Shown here: positions 53,873-62,495 of the stretch, piece by piece
How positions within the stretch are numbered: position 1 is the first letter of the stretch
How the letters are laid out: the number at the start of each line of letters is the position of its first letter
Assembly: GCF_002072105.2 (NCBI RefSeq)
Contig: NZ_MTBC01000004.1
Location: 1-64,000, forward strand
Source of the DNA: Croceivirga radicis
Lineage (GTDB): Bacteria; Bacteroidota; Bacteroidia; Flavobacteriales; Flavobacteriaceae
Length of the DNA: 64,000 nucleotides
Reading direction: 5' to 3'
The notes under the pieces: model-generated
The model's database searches: none
What the model saw: the letters and a program-made list of their open reading frames with translations, nothing else
Told to the model about the DNA's origin: nothing
Translations under genes and position numbers: made by a program

Positions 53873-55174
53873 ATGAAAAAACTCATTTTTATCTGTTTAG
53901 CACTAACGATTCTAAGTTGCAAACAAAAACAAGCTCAAGACCAATCAGAAGAAGTTTCTACGGAACACTTAGCTAAAAAAATACATGAAGAGGTGTTAAC
54001 CGTTGATACCCATATAGATATCAATGTTAAAAACTTCACGGATAGTATTAATTATTCCCAACGATTAGAGACTCAAGTTGATTTACCTAAAATGGAAGAA
54101 GGTGGCTTGGATGTTGCTTGGTTTATTGTTTATACAGGACAGGATACCTTAACCACTAAAGGTTACGAAAAGGCCGCTGAAAATGCCATGGCAAAATTTG
54201 ATGCGATACACAAACTATGTGAAGAATATGCACCAGATAGAATTGGTTTAGCAACCTCTAGCAAAGAGGCTAAAGCTATTGCTGCTTCTGGCAAAAAAGT
54301 AGCTATGATCGGTGTGGAAAATGCATATCCTATAGGCGAAGATTTAAGTTTATTTAAAACCTATTATGACAAAGGAGCAAGATATATTTCTTTGTCGCAC
54401 AACGGCCACAGTCAATTCTGTGATTCCAATACAGGAGAAGCAGAAGATGAATGGTTATATAATGGTTTAAGTGAATTAGGCAAAAAAGCTGTAAATGAAA
54501 TGAATAGACTTGGTATAATGATAGACATCTCCCATCCATCAAAAGAGTCTATGAAACAAATGATAGCTTTGTCAAAAGCCCCTATAATTGCATCCCATTC
54601 ATCCGCAAGGGCCCTATGTGACCATTCCCGAAATTTGGATGATGAACAATTGACCTTGTTGAAAGAAAATGGTGGTGTGGTACAAACAGTTGGGTTTAGT
54701 TCTTATCTAAACACGGAAAAACATGAAGAAAAATCTGCTTTCATGAAAAAAATATACCAAAAGGTAGCAGATAGTCTAGATATAAAATGGTATGAGCGGT
54801 CTCAATTTTCTAGTCTAACCGCAGAGCAGCGCCAAGATTTTATGCAGAATTATAGAAAAGTTGTAAAAATAGGAACAGATATGGCCGCTTTAATGCCAGA
54901 TGCACCTAAAGGAGTTACCGTTTCTGATTTTGTAGATCATATAGATTATCTAGTTGAAAAAATGGGTATTGACCATGTAGGTATAAGTTCCGATTTTGAT
55001 GGAGGTGGTGGCATCACGGGATGGCAAGATGCTTCTGAAACCTATAATGTTACTCTGGAACTTGTTAAAAGAGGATACGACAAAGAAGATATTGCGAAAT
55101 TATGGGGCGGGAATCTTTTTAGGGTGTTAGACCAGGTAGAACAAGTAGCAAAAGAATTGCAACAGCAATCTTAG
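53873..55174 (+). CDS. Membrane dipeptidase (M19 family) lipoprotein
   Basis: A 433-residue peptidase M19. Lipobox LSCK near residue 15-16. Zinc ligands: H-x-D in VDTHIDIN near 48, Glu in GVENAYPIG near 147, and histidines in DISHPSKES and IASHSSARAL; DFDGG near the C-terminus is a family motif. Hydrolyses dipeptides, probably in the periplasm. Its stop codon overlaps the stop of the convergent thioesterase gene by two bases. Confidence 0.93.
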   Translation: MKKLIFICLALTILSCKQKQAQDQSEEVSTEHLAKKIHEEVLTVDTHIDINVKNFTDSINYSQRLETQVDLPKMEEGGLDVAWFIVYTGQDTLTTKGYEKAAENAMAKFDAIHKLCEEYAPDRIGLATSSKEAKAIAASGKKVAMIGVENAYPIGEDLSLFKTYYDKGARYISLSHNGHSQFCDSNTGEAEDEWLYNGLSELGKKAVNEMNRLGIMIDISHPSKESMKQMIALSKAPIIASHSSARALCDHSRNLDDEQLTLLKENGGVVQTVGFSSYLNTEKHEEKSAFMKKIYQKVADSLDIKWYERSQFSSLTAEQRQDFMQNYRKVVKIGTDMAALMPDAPKGVTVSDFVDHIDYLVEKMGIDHVGISSDFDGGGGITGWQDASETYNVTLELVKRGYDKEDIAKLWGGNLFRVLDQVEQVAKELQQQS

Positions 55175-55590
55175 GGCTTTTTACCCTCTTGCTCTTTCTC
55201 TTTTTTCTCCAGACGATCCTTTACATATTCTACTTTAGTTTTACCATGTGGGGCCGGTTTTCCGGCCTCATTTAGGTTAACTAAAATAATATTGTCTACG
55301 GTAACTATTGTTTCATGGGTCATTTTATTTCTAACCTCACAATTTAAGGTTAAACTACTATGGCCAAATTTCTTAACCTCTAAACCTATTTCTACGATAT
55401 CGCCTTGATTGGCGGTGCTCATAAAATTGATTTCAGACATGTATTTAGTTACTACTCGTTTATTTTCAAGTTGAATTATACCATAGATAACCGCTTGTTC
55501 ATCTAACCAAGTAAGTACCTTACCTGCAAACAATGTCCCATTTGCATTTAAATCTTCTGGTTTTACCCATTTTCTGGTATGAAATCTCAT
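55171..55590 (-). CDS. Acyl-CoA thioesterase (YciA-like hotdog)
   Basis: A hotdog-fold thioesterase of about 139 residues. NANGTLFAGKVLTWLDEQA is the catalytic loop and helix of the YciA/BFIT group, with the conserved N-x-x-x-x-F-G-like turn; the tail is charged and flexible. It hydrolyses acyl-CoA in the cytoplasm. Starts at 55611 and 55599 are also possible; MRFHTRKW at 55590 fits the usual short N-terminus. Confidence 0.87.
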   Translation of the reverse strand: MRFHTRKWVKPEDLNANGTLFAGKVLTWLDEQAVIYGIIQLENKRVVTKYMSEINFMSTANQGDIVEIGLEVKKFGHSSLTLNCEVRNKMTHETIVTVDNIILVNLNEAGKPAPHGKTKVEYVKDRLEKKEKEQEGKKP

Positions 55591-55892
55591 GATAGCCATA
55601 TTTAACCACAAAATTAGCCAACTATTTTCAACTAATCACTTTTAAGCTCCTAAACCTTTTACTTTTAATAATCTATTATTGTAGGTCTTAAAAAAATCCA
55701 TTCCTTCTAAATTCTAAACTACAATAACGCAAAATGGATAAATTCAATAAATAATCAATAAAACTTAGCTAGCTAGTAGCCCTTTTTTGTTTTTAGAAAA
55801 TACCAATTGTTCATATCATGGTTAAAAACTAAGTTAAACACAAATTTAAACGACCTTGTTTAGCCGTAACTTTAGATAAAACCATTTTAATT

Positions 55893-56300
55893 ATGGAAAA
55901 TAGGGCATCCCTCCTTTTACAGGCACGTCCGGTTATTAAAGCCGCGAAAGTACACGAAGGTACAAGTAACGATGAGCGTTTTCAAAATTTAACGCTGCGT
56001 CCAATAATTAAGTTTCAAAACAATCTGTTGATTGCGGTTTTCAAAAATTATATTGTAAAGCATAAGTATAAGTTTTATGAACTAACCCTTCCACAACAAT
56101 TGCTATACATAGAAAAAGCGATACAGAAAGATATTAAGTTTAGGAATTCATTAAAAGGAATGATTATTGCCCATTTTACCATAGAAGAGTATGAGACCTA
56201 TATTAAAAATTCTTCGGCCCTAAATAAAAGAATGATGAATATGGTAATAGAGCGATTAAAGGATCAAATTCAATTGTTAGATAGAGAGCTAGCCGTTTAA
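55893..56300 (+). CDS. Conserved helical protein of unknown function
   Basis: A 135-residue, almost wholly helical protein. LRPIIKFQNNLLIAVFKNYI, the EKAIQKDIKFRNSLKGMIIG-like segment (residues 76-95) and ALNKRMMNMVIERLKDQI look conserved in style. I recall relatives carrying the automatic label glyoxalase, but no VOC metal ligands are visible and I do not support that name. Its stop codon overlaps that of the convergent DUF2461 gene. TAACTTTA at 55867-55874 may be its -7 element. Confidence 0.75.
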   Translation: MENRASLLLQARPVIKAAKVHEGTSNDERFQNLTLRPIIKFQNNLLIAVFKNYIVKHKYKFYELTLPQQLLYIEKAIQKDIKFRNSLKGMIIAHFTIEEYETYIKNSSALNKRMMNMVIERLKDQIQLLDRELAV

Positions 56301-56974
56301 AGCAAAGATTCTCCATTTAGATTTGTAGTTAAGACATCGCTCATTAAATCAAAAAAAGGACGAACGGTTTTAAACGATTGGTCTATTTCTACTATGAAAT
56401 TATTGGACAGCACCTCCTTGTCCGTAAATTTTCTAGTAAAGATAAACTGCTTCTTTTTTATAAATTCAATGTTGGGGTGAGCCTTATCAAAACCCTTTGG
56501 TGCAGTTTTAACTTCTTCACCTTCCATTTTGCCCCATAAAGCTTTAAAGTGACTATCTTCAAGTATTTCTTTAAGTTCACTAATATCAAATTCAAATTCC
56601 TTTCGAATTCTATAAAGGTCTTCTTTATTAGGGCCAAAAAATCCAGTTGCAATAAATGTAGCACCAGGTTTTATCCTTACATAATAACCGCCCCTCAACG
56701 CTATTCCCATTCTGGAAAATGAAGCGGCAAAATGAGCTTTAAAGGGAGTTTTATCCTTGGAAAAACGAACATCTCTATAAATTCTGAACATTTTTAACCG
56801 TTCTATGGTATCATGTTTTTCCAAGTTAGACTTAATGGCGGTAAAGAAATTCTTGGCCTCTTCTTTGTGAGTTTCAAATATGGGTTTATGTATAGCAAAC
56901 CAATCCCTATTATTGTTTTCTTGTAAATCTTCTAAAAACTTTATGGTATTTTTTGTAATGATGCTTTTTTCCAT
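56297..56974 (-). CDS. DUF2461 family protein
   Basis: A 225-residue protein of the DUF2461 (TIGR02453-like) family: FLEDLQENNNRDWF near the N-terminus, FRIYRDVRFSKDKTPFKAHF and GGYYVRIKPG are the signature. The family is widespread and its biochemistry is not established; relatives have been linked to toxin or carbohydrate loci, without proof. Cytoplasmic. Convergent and overlapping by four bases with the preceding plus-strand gene. Confidence 0.88.
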   Translation of the reverse strand: MEKSIITKNTIKFLEDLQENNNRDWFAIHKPIFETHKEEAKNFFTAIKSNLEKHDTIERLKMFRIYRDVRFSKDKTPFKAHFAASFSRMGIALRGGYYVRIKPGATFIATGFFGPNKEDLYRIRKEFEFDISELKEILEDSHFKALWGKMEGEEVKTAPKGFDKAHPNIEFIKKKQFIFTRKFTDKEVLSNNFIVEIDQSFKTVRPFFDLMSDVLTTNLNGESLL

Positions 56975-57077
56975 TCGATTAATGCTGTTTATACATTAAT
57001 GCTAAAGTTAACCAAATATAACCCCACCACTAATTTGTATTTGGCTAATTTAGTTCTTGCAAACAAAGAAAATGCTT

Positions 57078-57872
57078 ATGGATAAGCAAAAGATAATTGA
57101 ACAAATAAGAGCACATAAGAATCAGCCTTGCTTGGATTTTAGGCTTAAAACAACTACCGAAGCCTTTACCAATACCTTGTTTTATACATTGTTCGACACC
57201 AATACGCCCTTACTAGAGAACCTAGAAAAATTAGAGCAACAATTTGAGATTTTAGTTGATTTGGCTTGTTGGGATGCGGATAAACCATGCAGTAAAGTTT
57301 GGGATCGTTATGTTCAAAAATTACCTGCTATCTTAGAAAAATTAAATAAAGATGCACAAGCCACTTTAAATTGTGACCCAGCATCATTGTCCATTGAGGA
57401 GGTATATATGGCCTATCCAGGATTTTACGCTATCGCTATTTACAGACTATCTCATGAGTTATATGCAGAAGGTTTTCCGTTAGTGCCTAGATTAATGACG
57501 GAGTATGCACATAGGCAAACCGGTGTAGATATAAATCCTGGTGCGCAAATTGGCAACTCTTTTCATATTGATCATGGGACTGGTGTAGTTATTGGAGAGA
57601 CCGCTGTAATTAAGAACAACGTAAAAATTTACCAAGGGGTAACTTTAGGCGGCTTATATGTAGCCAAGGATTTACAAAAAATTAAAAGGCACCCCACAAT
57701 TGAAAGTAATGTAACTATTTATGCTAACGCTACTATCCTGGGTGGTGATACTATTGTTGGGGAAAATTCTATTATTGGTGGTAATGCTTGGATAACAGAA
57801 TCCGTACCAGCAAATTCTACCGTTTTTCATACACCTACAATTAAAATAAAACCTACTAAGAATCATGTCTAA
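57078..57872 (+). CDS. cysE: Serine O-acetyltransferase CysE
   Basis: A left-handed beta-helix acetyltransferase, about 264 residues, making O-acetylserine. The C-terminal hexapeptide repeats include GAQIGNSFHIDHGTGVVIGE by position 155-174 with the catalytic His-Asp, and GVTLGGLYV. The long helical N-terminus is of the type found in Bacteroidota CysE. Start options are TTG 57057, ATG 57072 and ATG 57078; the last gives MDKQKIIEQIRA and is preferred. Overlaps cysM by 8 bases, consistent with a cysteine synthesis pair. Confidence 0.93.
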   Translation: MDKQKIIEQIRAHKNQPCLDFRLKTTTEAFTNTLFYTLFDTNTPLLENLEKLEQQFEILVDLACWDADKPCSKVWDRYVQKLPAILEKLNKDAQATLNCDPASLSIEEVYMAYPGFYAIAIYRLSHELYAEGFPLVPRLMTEYAHRQTGVDINPGAQIGNSFHIDHGTGVVIGETAVIKNNVKIYQGVTLGGLYVAKDLQKIKRHPTIESNVTIYANATILGGDTIVGENSIIGGNAWITESVPANSTVFHTPTIKIKPTKNHV

Positions 57873-58749
57873 ACATATTTTAGAGCTAATTGGCAATACG
57901 CCCCTTGTTACCGCCAAAAAGATAAACCCAAATCCAAATGTAAACTTGCTGTTTAAATTAGAAGGCCAGAATCCTGGTGGAAGTGTAAAAGATAGGCCTG
58001 CTTTGAACATGATCAAAAGTGGATTGGAACGTGGTGATTTCGATGGCAATACCAAATTAATAGAGGCCACTAGTGGAAATACAGGAATTGGCTTAGCCAT
58101 GGTTGCGGGAATATTTGGTTTAAACATTGAACTAGTAATGCCAGAAAATTCTACTATAGAACGCGTTAAAACCATGGAGGCCTACGGGGCAAAGGTTACA
58201 CTTACCCCAGCAGACATAGGTATAGAGGGAGCAAGAGACTATGTGTTGGATAAAGTTTCTACTCAAGGTTATGTAATGCTAGACCAATTTGGCAATACAG
58301 ATAATTGGCAAGCGCATTATAAAACTACAGGACCAGAAATATGGCGAGATACGAAAGGACAAGTTACCCATTTTGTATCCAGCATGGGAACAACAGGAAC
58401 CATAACAGGGACGTCTACTTTTTTGAAAGAACAAAACCCAGCTGTTAAAATAATTGGGGTACAACCAAAAGAAGGAGCAAAAATTCCAGGTATACGTAAA
58501 TGGTCTCCAGATTACGTACCCAGTATTTATGATGATAGCAAAGTTGATGAAATTTTATATGTATCTGAAGATGAGGCTGTGGAAATGACCAAAAGACTGG
58601 CTAAGGAAGAAGGTATCTTTGCCGGAATGAGCAGTGGTGGTGCCGCTGTTATTGCACAACGGATTGCAAATAAAATAGACTCTGGAACAATTGTCTCTAT
58701 TGTTTGTGACCGAGGAGATAGGTATTTATCCTCCGATATTTATAAATAA
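57865..58749 (+). CDS. cysM: Cysteine synthase CysM
   Basis: A 294-residue PLP enzyme making cysteine from O-acetylserine. The PLP lysine lies in NPGGSVKDRPAL; the phosphate loop is SSMGTTGTITG and the substrate loop TSGNTG. The N-terminus LELIGNTPLV and the KLEGQNPGGSVKDR spacing are of CysM (O-acetylserine sulfhydrylase B) type. Translated in overlap with cysE and ended by a strong terminator. Confidence 0.94.
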   Translation: MSKHILELIGNTPLVTAKKINPNPNVNLLFKLEGQNPGGSVKDRPALNMIKSGLERGDFDGNTKLIEATSGNTGIGLAMVAGIFGLNIELVMPENSTIERVKTMEAYGAKVTLTPADIGIEGARDYVLDKVSTQGYVMLDQFGNTDNWQAHYKTTGPEIWRDTKGQVTHFVSSMGTTGTITGTSTFLKEQNPAVKIIGVQPKEGAKIPGIRKWSPDYVPSIYDDSKVDEILYVSEDEAVEMTKRLAKEEGIFAGMSSGGAAVIAQRIANKIDSGTIVSIVCDRGDRYLSSDIYK

Positions 58750-58778
58750 AAAAACAGGGCCGTTGCCCTGTTTTTTTT
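58748..58778. terminator. Bidirectional intrinsic terminator
   Basis: AAAACAGGGC (58751-58760) pairs with GCCCTGTTTT (58765-58774) around a four-base loop, flanked by A and T tracts. It lies between convergent cysM and the secreted protein gene, and its left flank starts at the cysM stop codon. Confidence 0.9.
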
Positions 58779-58799
58779 ATTGAATTTTACTGACATGAA

Positions 58800-59339
58800 T
58801 TATTTGCTCATGCTAGCTTTTTTCAAGTTTTCTACAACAAACTCTATTTCTTCACCTTTTTTATTGGTATATACATAAGTTGTATTTGACTCGTTTTGAC
58901 TTTTCATTTTAAAATTTTGCTCTTCCAATATTTTCAAGTTGTTACCATCTTCTACCGCAATTATAACATCATCGCCATTACTTACTAGAGCAAAATCTGT
59001 CTTTTCCTTGGTCATGTAACTAAACTTGATAATTTCATCTATATCATCATCCGCGTCCCTATCAATTTTTACGGTTTTGGTCACCTTCACCGGTGGAAAG
59101 ATTCTATCCTCGTTTACCTGTCCCTTATCTTTGGGGTCTGTTTTTACTTCAGCATCTACCATTGTATTAATCATCACGGAATTCTTTACTTTCTTTCCGT
59201 TTTCATAGAAACTTAACGTCTTTGTAGTTGTCTCATTCTTAATTTCGTCCTTACCTTTTTCTTGCCAATTATGTTGAGCAGATAATGCTGTTACAGCGAA
59301 TAAAGAACTTGCTAATAATATATTTCTTAAATTTTTCAT
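58800..59339 (-). CDS. Secreted protein of unknown function
   Basis: A protein of about 179 residues with a Sec signal (NILLASSLFAVTALSAQ, residues 5-21). The mature part is rich in Lys, Glu and Asp, with a KIDRDADDDIDEI segment that resembles a calcium-binding loop and several short beta strands. Not recognised. Start at 59339 (MKNLRNILL) chosen because it opens the signal peptide directly; an ATG at 59375 would add 12 residues. Confidence 0.7.
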   Translation of the reverse strand: MKNLRNILLASSLFAVTALSAQHNWQEKGKDEIKNETTTKTLSFYENGKKVKNSVMINTMVDAEVKTDPKDKGQVNEDRIFPPVKVTKTVKIDRDADDDIDEIIKFSYMTKEKTDFALVSNGDDVIIAVEDGNNLKILEEQNFKMKSQNESNTTYVYTNKKGEEIEFVVENLKKASMSK

Positions 59340-59379
59340 TTCAATTTTTTTTAAATTAATAATAGTATTTATCATTCGT

Positions 59380-59880
59380 CTATGCAGGAACGCTGCGTTT
59401 CAACGTATCTGTAGTCGTCTTTGTCCATGCATCCAACATCCAACTACTTTTTTCTAATTCTCTGATGTACGCACCAATCAAATCTATTGTACCCTCATCT
59501 TCAATTTTGTCCGCTTCGGTTACTACGTTGCCCATCTGTTTAATTAGGATTGCATGCGCTTTTAATAAATCCTCTACCATTTCATTATCGTTCAAAATTT
59601 TTGTGGTCTCTTCAATGCTAGAAGTTTCCAGATAAGAAGATAGATTACTCATGGGATGATAACGCAAGGTGAGTACACGTTCTGCTATTTCGTCTATCTT
59701 TACCCTAGCGTCTGTATAGAGTTCTTCAAATTTTTCATGTAAATCAAAAAAGTTTCTACCTACAATATTCCAATGGTAGTTTCTAAGTTTCTGATAGTAC
59801 AAATGATAGTCTGCCAATAGTGTGTTTAACTCTATAACTACGGGTAAGACTTTTTCTTCATCTAAATTTAAATAGTTCAT
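59380..59880 (-). CDS. dps: Dps-family ferritin-like protein
   Basis: A protein of about 166 residues with the Dps four-helix bundle. The inter-subunit ferroxidase residues are visible: His in LRNYHWNIVG, His, Glu and Asp in LHEKFEELYTDARVKIDEIAERV by position 46-68. It stores iron and shields DNA from peroxide. Start at 59880 (MNYLNLDEEK) is the natural Dps N-terminus; the longer frame to 59979 adds 33 residues unlike the family. The C-terminus lacks a Lys-rich DNA-binding tail. Confidence 0.92.
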   Translation of the reverse strand: MNYLNLDEEKVLPVVIELNTLLADYHLYYQKLRNYHWNIVGRNFFDLHEKFEELYTDARVKIDEIAERVLTLRYHPMSNLSSYLETSSIEETTKILNDNEMVEDLLKAHAILIKQMGNVVTEADKIEDEGTIDLIGAYIRELEKSSWMLDAWTKTTTDTLKRSVPA

Positions 59881-60069
59881 TTTTAATATTTTAAGATTCA
59901 ACATACAGTAATGTTGGTAGTGAAGATTTTTACCGCTAATAATAGCCACTTTAGCTAAATGCCTGTTTGTGAATAACAAACCAACACTTTCAATATAAAG
60001 CGTGCAGCTATTTTGTCAAGTGATTTAACGGGCTTTAACCCAATAAGGAAACTGTTAACATAAGAAGTG

Positions 60070-61143
60070 TTAAAGCCAACCCTTCTTTTTAAAGTATATT
60101 AACAAACCAAGTCCGATAATGAAAAAGGATGCCCATACCAATGGGTAACCATAAGGACTGTTTAGCTCTGGCATGTTGGTAAAATTCATTCCGTAAATAC
60201 CGGCAATAAATGTAAGCGGAATAAAAATAGAGGCAATTACGGTTAAAACTTTCATGACCTCGTTCATTTTATTACTCATATTTGTCATATACATTTCCAT
60301 AAGACTAGTAACCATTTCGCGGTAAAGAACTATATCTTCATTGATTTCTGTGCAATGATCAAAAGTGTCTCGCAAAAACAGTTTTGTATCTTCTTGAATT
60401 AGTTGGTGCTCTGTTGTCAATAACCTATTTACTATTTCTTTTACAGGGAACACCCATTTACGTATACGAAGTATTTCTTTTTTTAATGTCTGTATTTTTC
60501 GGGCGGTATCTTTGGTTGGATTTTCATAAACTTCCTCTTCCAAACTTTCTAATTCTTCTCTAACATCGTCCAGGGCTACATAATAATTGTCTACTATAGC
60601 ATCCAGTAAGGCAAAAAATAAATAATCTGCCCCCCTACTCCTAATACGGCCATATTTGTTGATGATCCTTTCTCTAACACCGTTAAAAACATCATCGTCT
60701 GTTTCTTGAAAAATTAGTACCTGTTTGTCTAACAAGATTAAACTTACATGTTCTATTTTTATTTGTTTGGTTGTATCCAGATACAACATTTTAAAAACAC
60801 CAAAAAGATGCTCCTCATATTCATCTACCTTTGGTCTTTGTAAAGTATCCATTACATCTTCTAGCAGAAGATTATTTAAGTTATAATGTATGCCTATACT
60901 GTTTATTGCATCTTCGTCTGAGATGCCCACCACATTTAACATGGATGTTTCCAGTTCGTTCTTAATGGGTAGTTTAATGTAGGGAACTTCTCTTTGTTGA
61001 AAGTCATTCTCATTATAGGTAATAAGCTGTAAATGGGAAGGAACCTTATCTCTTGAGCCTACATACGAAATATGACCTGGTGCTTTACCTAATTTTGATT
61101 TAGATCTAGAGAATTTAGGAATGATTTTCTTTTTCTTAGCCAT
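60070..61143 (-). CDS. corA: CorA-family magnesium/cobalt channel
   Basis: A 357-residue CorA. A long cytoplasmic funnel with the stalk helix (about 200-300) is followed by two C-terminal helices, the first ending in the signature YGMNF near 320. The basic C-terminus YFKKKGW is also typical. It admits Mg2+ (or Co2+, Ni2+). Monocistronic; the hairpin upstream of its ATG belongs to the next gene upstream. Confidence 0.94.
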   Translation of the reverse strand: MAKKKKIIPKFSRSKSKLGKAPGHISYVGSRDKVPSHLQLITYNENDFQQREVPYIKLPIKNELETSMLNVVGISDEDAINSIGIHYNLNNLLLEDVMDTLQRPKVDEYEEHLFGVFKMLYLDTTKQIKIEHVSLILLDKQVLIFQETDDDVFNGVRERIINKYGRIRSRGADYLFFALLDAIVDNYYVALDDVREELESLEEEVYENPTKDTARKIQTLKKEILRIRKWVFPVKEIVNRLLTTEHQLIQEDTKLFLRDTFDHCTEINEDIVLYREMVTSLMEMYMTNMSNKMNEVMKVLTVIASIFIPLTFIAGIYGMNFTNMPELNSPYGYPLVWASFFIIGLGLLIYFKKKGWL

Positions 61144-61172
61144 AATAAAGTATGTATTAAAACAAAGTAACT

Positions 61173-61204
61173 AAAAAAAGCCCTTTCGGGAAGAAAGGGC
61201 TTTT
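61173..61204 (-). terminator. Intrinsic terminator after the Calx-beta gene
   Basis: AAAAGCCCTTTC (61176-61187) pairs with GAAAGGGCTTTT (61193-61204); on the minus strand the stem runs into a T-tract (61173-61179). It lies 25 bases past the Calx-beta lipoprotein stop and 30 bases before the corA start, so corA must have its promoter within or after it. Confidence 0.85.
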
Positions 61205-61228
61205 AACTAAAACTAGTTTTGTGCTATT

Positions 61229-62386
61229 TTAATTGGAAGTAGCAATCTGTGTTACCGTGTAAACGCCGCCAGATACTTCTAGATTAAATACTGGTATTTG
61301 GCCACTTGTTGGCAGTGTGTTAGCTGTAAAGGTATATGGACCTCCATAAGTATTTCCAGAATCGTCTAAAAATTCAAATGTTACAACTTCTGGCTCCGAA
61401 CCGTTAAAGTTATAAGCGTCTAGTTCAATTACGTAGGAACCATCAGCTAAATTTCCCTCTGCAATAAAAATGTCTTCAAAACCGCTAATACTTGAGGACG
61501 AAGAATAAATACCGTTACTTGATTGATCTACGATATCCATATCAAACTGATCTCCAGAATCCCATGTAGCAATAATGGAAATCCCTTGGTCAGTTTCCGT
61601 TGTAGTAATATCAATCTCATTATAAGTTCCAATAACTACATCGTCATTTGCAACAGATTCAATAATCAAAGTAGCTTGTCTGTTTGCTTCCGGCGTAATT
61701 GTACTATCGTCCAAATCGAGTACAACTGTAGCATTTATCATACCCGCAGGAATAATTACAGAACTTCTATTTGTTTCATAGAATCTATATAATGGGTTTG
61801 ATGATTCCAAATCAAAATTCACAACAACGTCTTCATTTAAGGGTTTACTTAGGGTTGCCGTAAAAGTTAAATAGTAATATTCTTCTACACTAGATATATC
61901 AGATTCAAAAGCTACAATAGCAGCGCCATCGGTTACATCAATTTGGACTGCACTAGAAGATGATGGACTTACAGAACTTGACAAATCGGCCATACTTATG
62001 ATTATATTCTCTACACCAGATTCAAATTCAGCATCCGATACAATAGATAATTCAATAGTACCTGTAGTTGAGCCTGCGGCTATAGAAATAGATTCACTGC
62101 TAACAGTATAATCTTCTCCTAAGGTAGCCGATCCATTAAAATTAAGATTGATTTCAGCAGTTCCCTCAACAGCATTTGGAATAGTTGCTGTAAGAGTAAT
62201 AACTTCAGCATCTGCTTCTGTAGTCATGGTTGAAGTACTACTAAGGCTAACTGTTTCAGGTTCTATGTAAACAGGAACTTCTACTGGAACCTCTACCGGA
62301 ACTTCTACAATTTTTTCTTCAATTTCTGTTTTTGTACAAGAAGCAAAAATTGCAACAGCACCTAGTGTTAAAAGGGATTTTCTCAT
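61229..62386 (-). CDS. Calx-beta-repeat lipoprotein
   Basis: A 385-residue lipoprotein with lipobox FASC near residue 17. After a short EVPVEVPVEVPVY spacer of Val-Pro repeats (about 29-41) come two Calx-beta-type beta-sandwich repeats (about 45-155 and 160-265; NEDVVVNFDLES and ATLTLTATIPN-like strands) and a C-terminal beta domain (270-385, IDVDMDIV... FDMDIVDQSS). Expected on the cell surface, possibly calcium-binding; adhesion is a guess. Monocistronic. Confidence 0.82.
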   Translation of the reverse strand: MRKSLLTLGAVAIFASCTKTEIEEKIVEVPVEVPVEVPVYIEPETVSLSSTSTMTTEADAEVITLTATIPNAVEGTAEINLNFNGSATLGEDYTVSSESISIAAGSTTGTIELSIVSDAEFESGVENIIISMADLSSSVSPSSSSAVQIDVTDGAAIVAFESDISSVEEYYYLTFTATLSKPLNEDVVVNFDLESSNPLYRFYETNRSSVIIPAGMINATVVLDLDDSTITPEANRQATLIIESVANDDVVIGTYNEIDITTTETDQGISIIATWDSGDQFDMDIVDQSSNGIYSSSSSISGFEDIFIAEGNLADGSYVIELDAYNFNGSEPEVVTFEFLDDSGNTYGGPYTFTANTLPTSGQIPVFNLEVSGGVYTVTQIATSN

Positions 62387-62495
62387 GTTTTTAGATAGAT
62401 ATAAGTTAATTGACAGGCTAATAATCCACTAACCCTTATGCATAACGTTATAAATCTAAAAATATTCTTAAAATAATTAAAAATGTAGAAAATAA

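Noticed and set aside
61229-62386. Val-Pro-Glu repeats of the Calx-beta lipoprotein as a novel repeat system
   Set aside because: Only a few VEVP units; such spacers after lipoprotein cysteines are frequent in Bacteroidota surface proteins.
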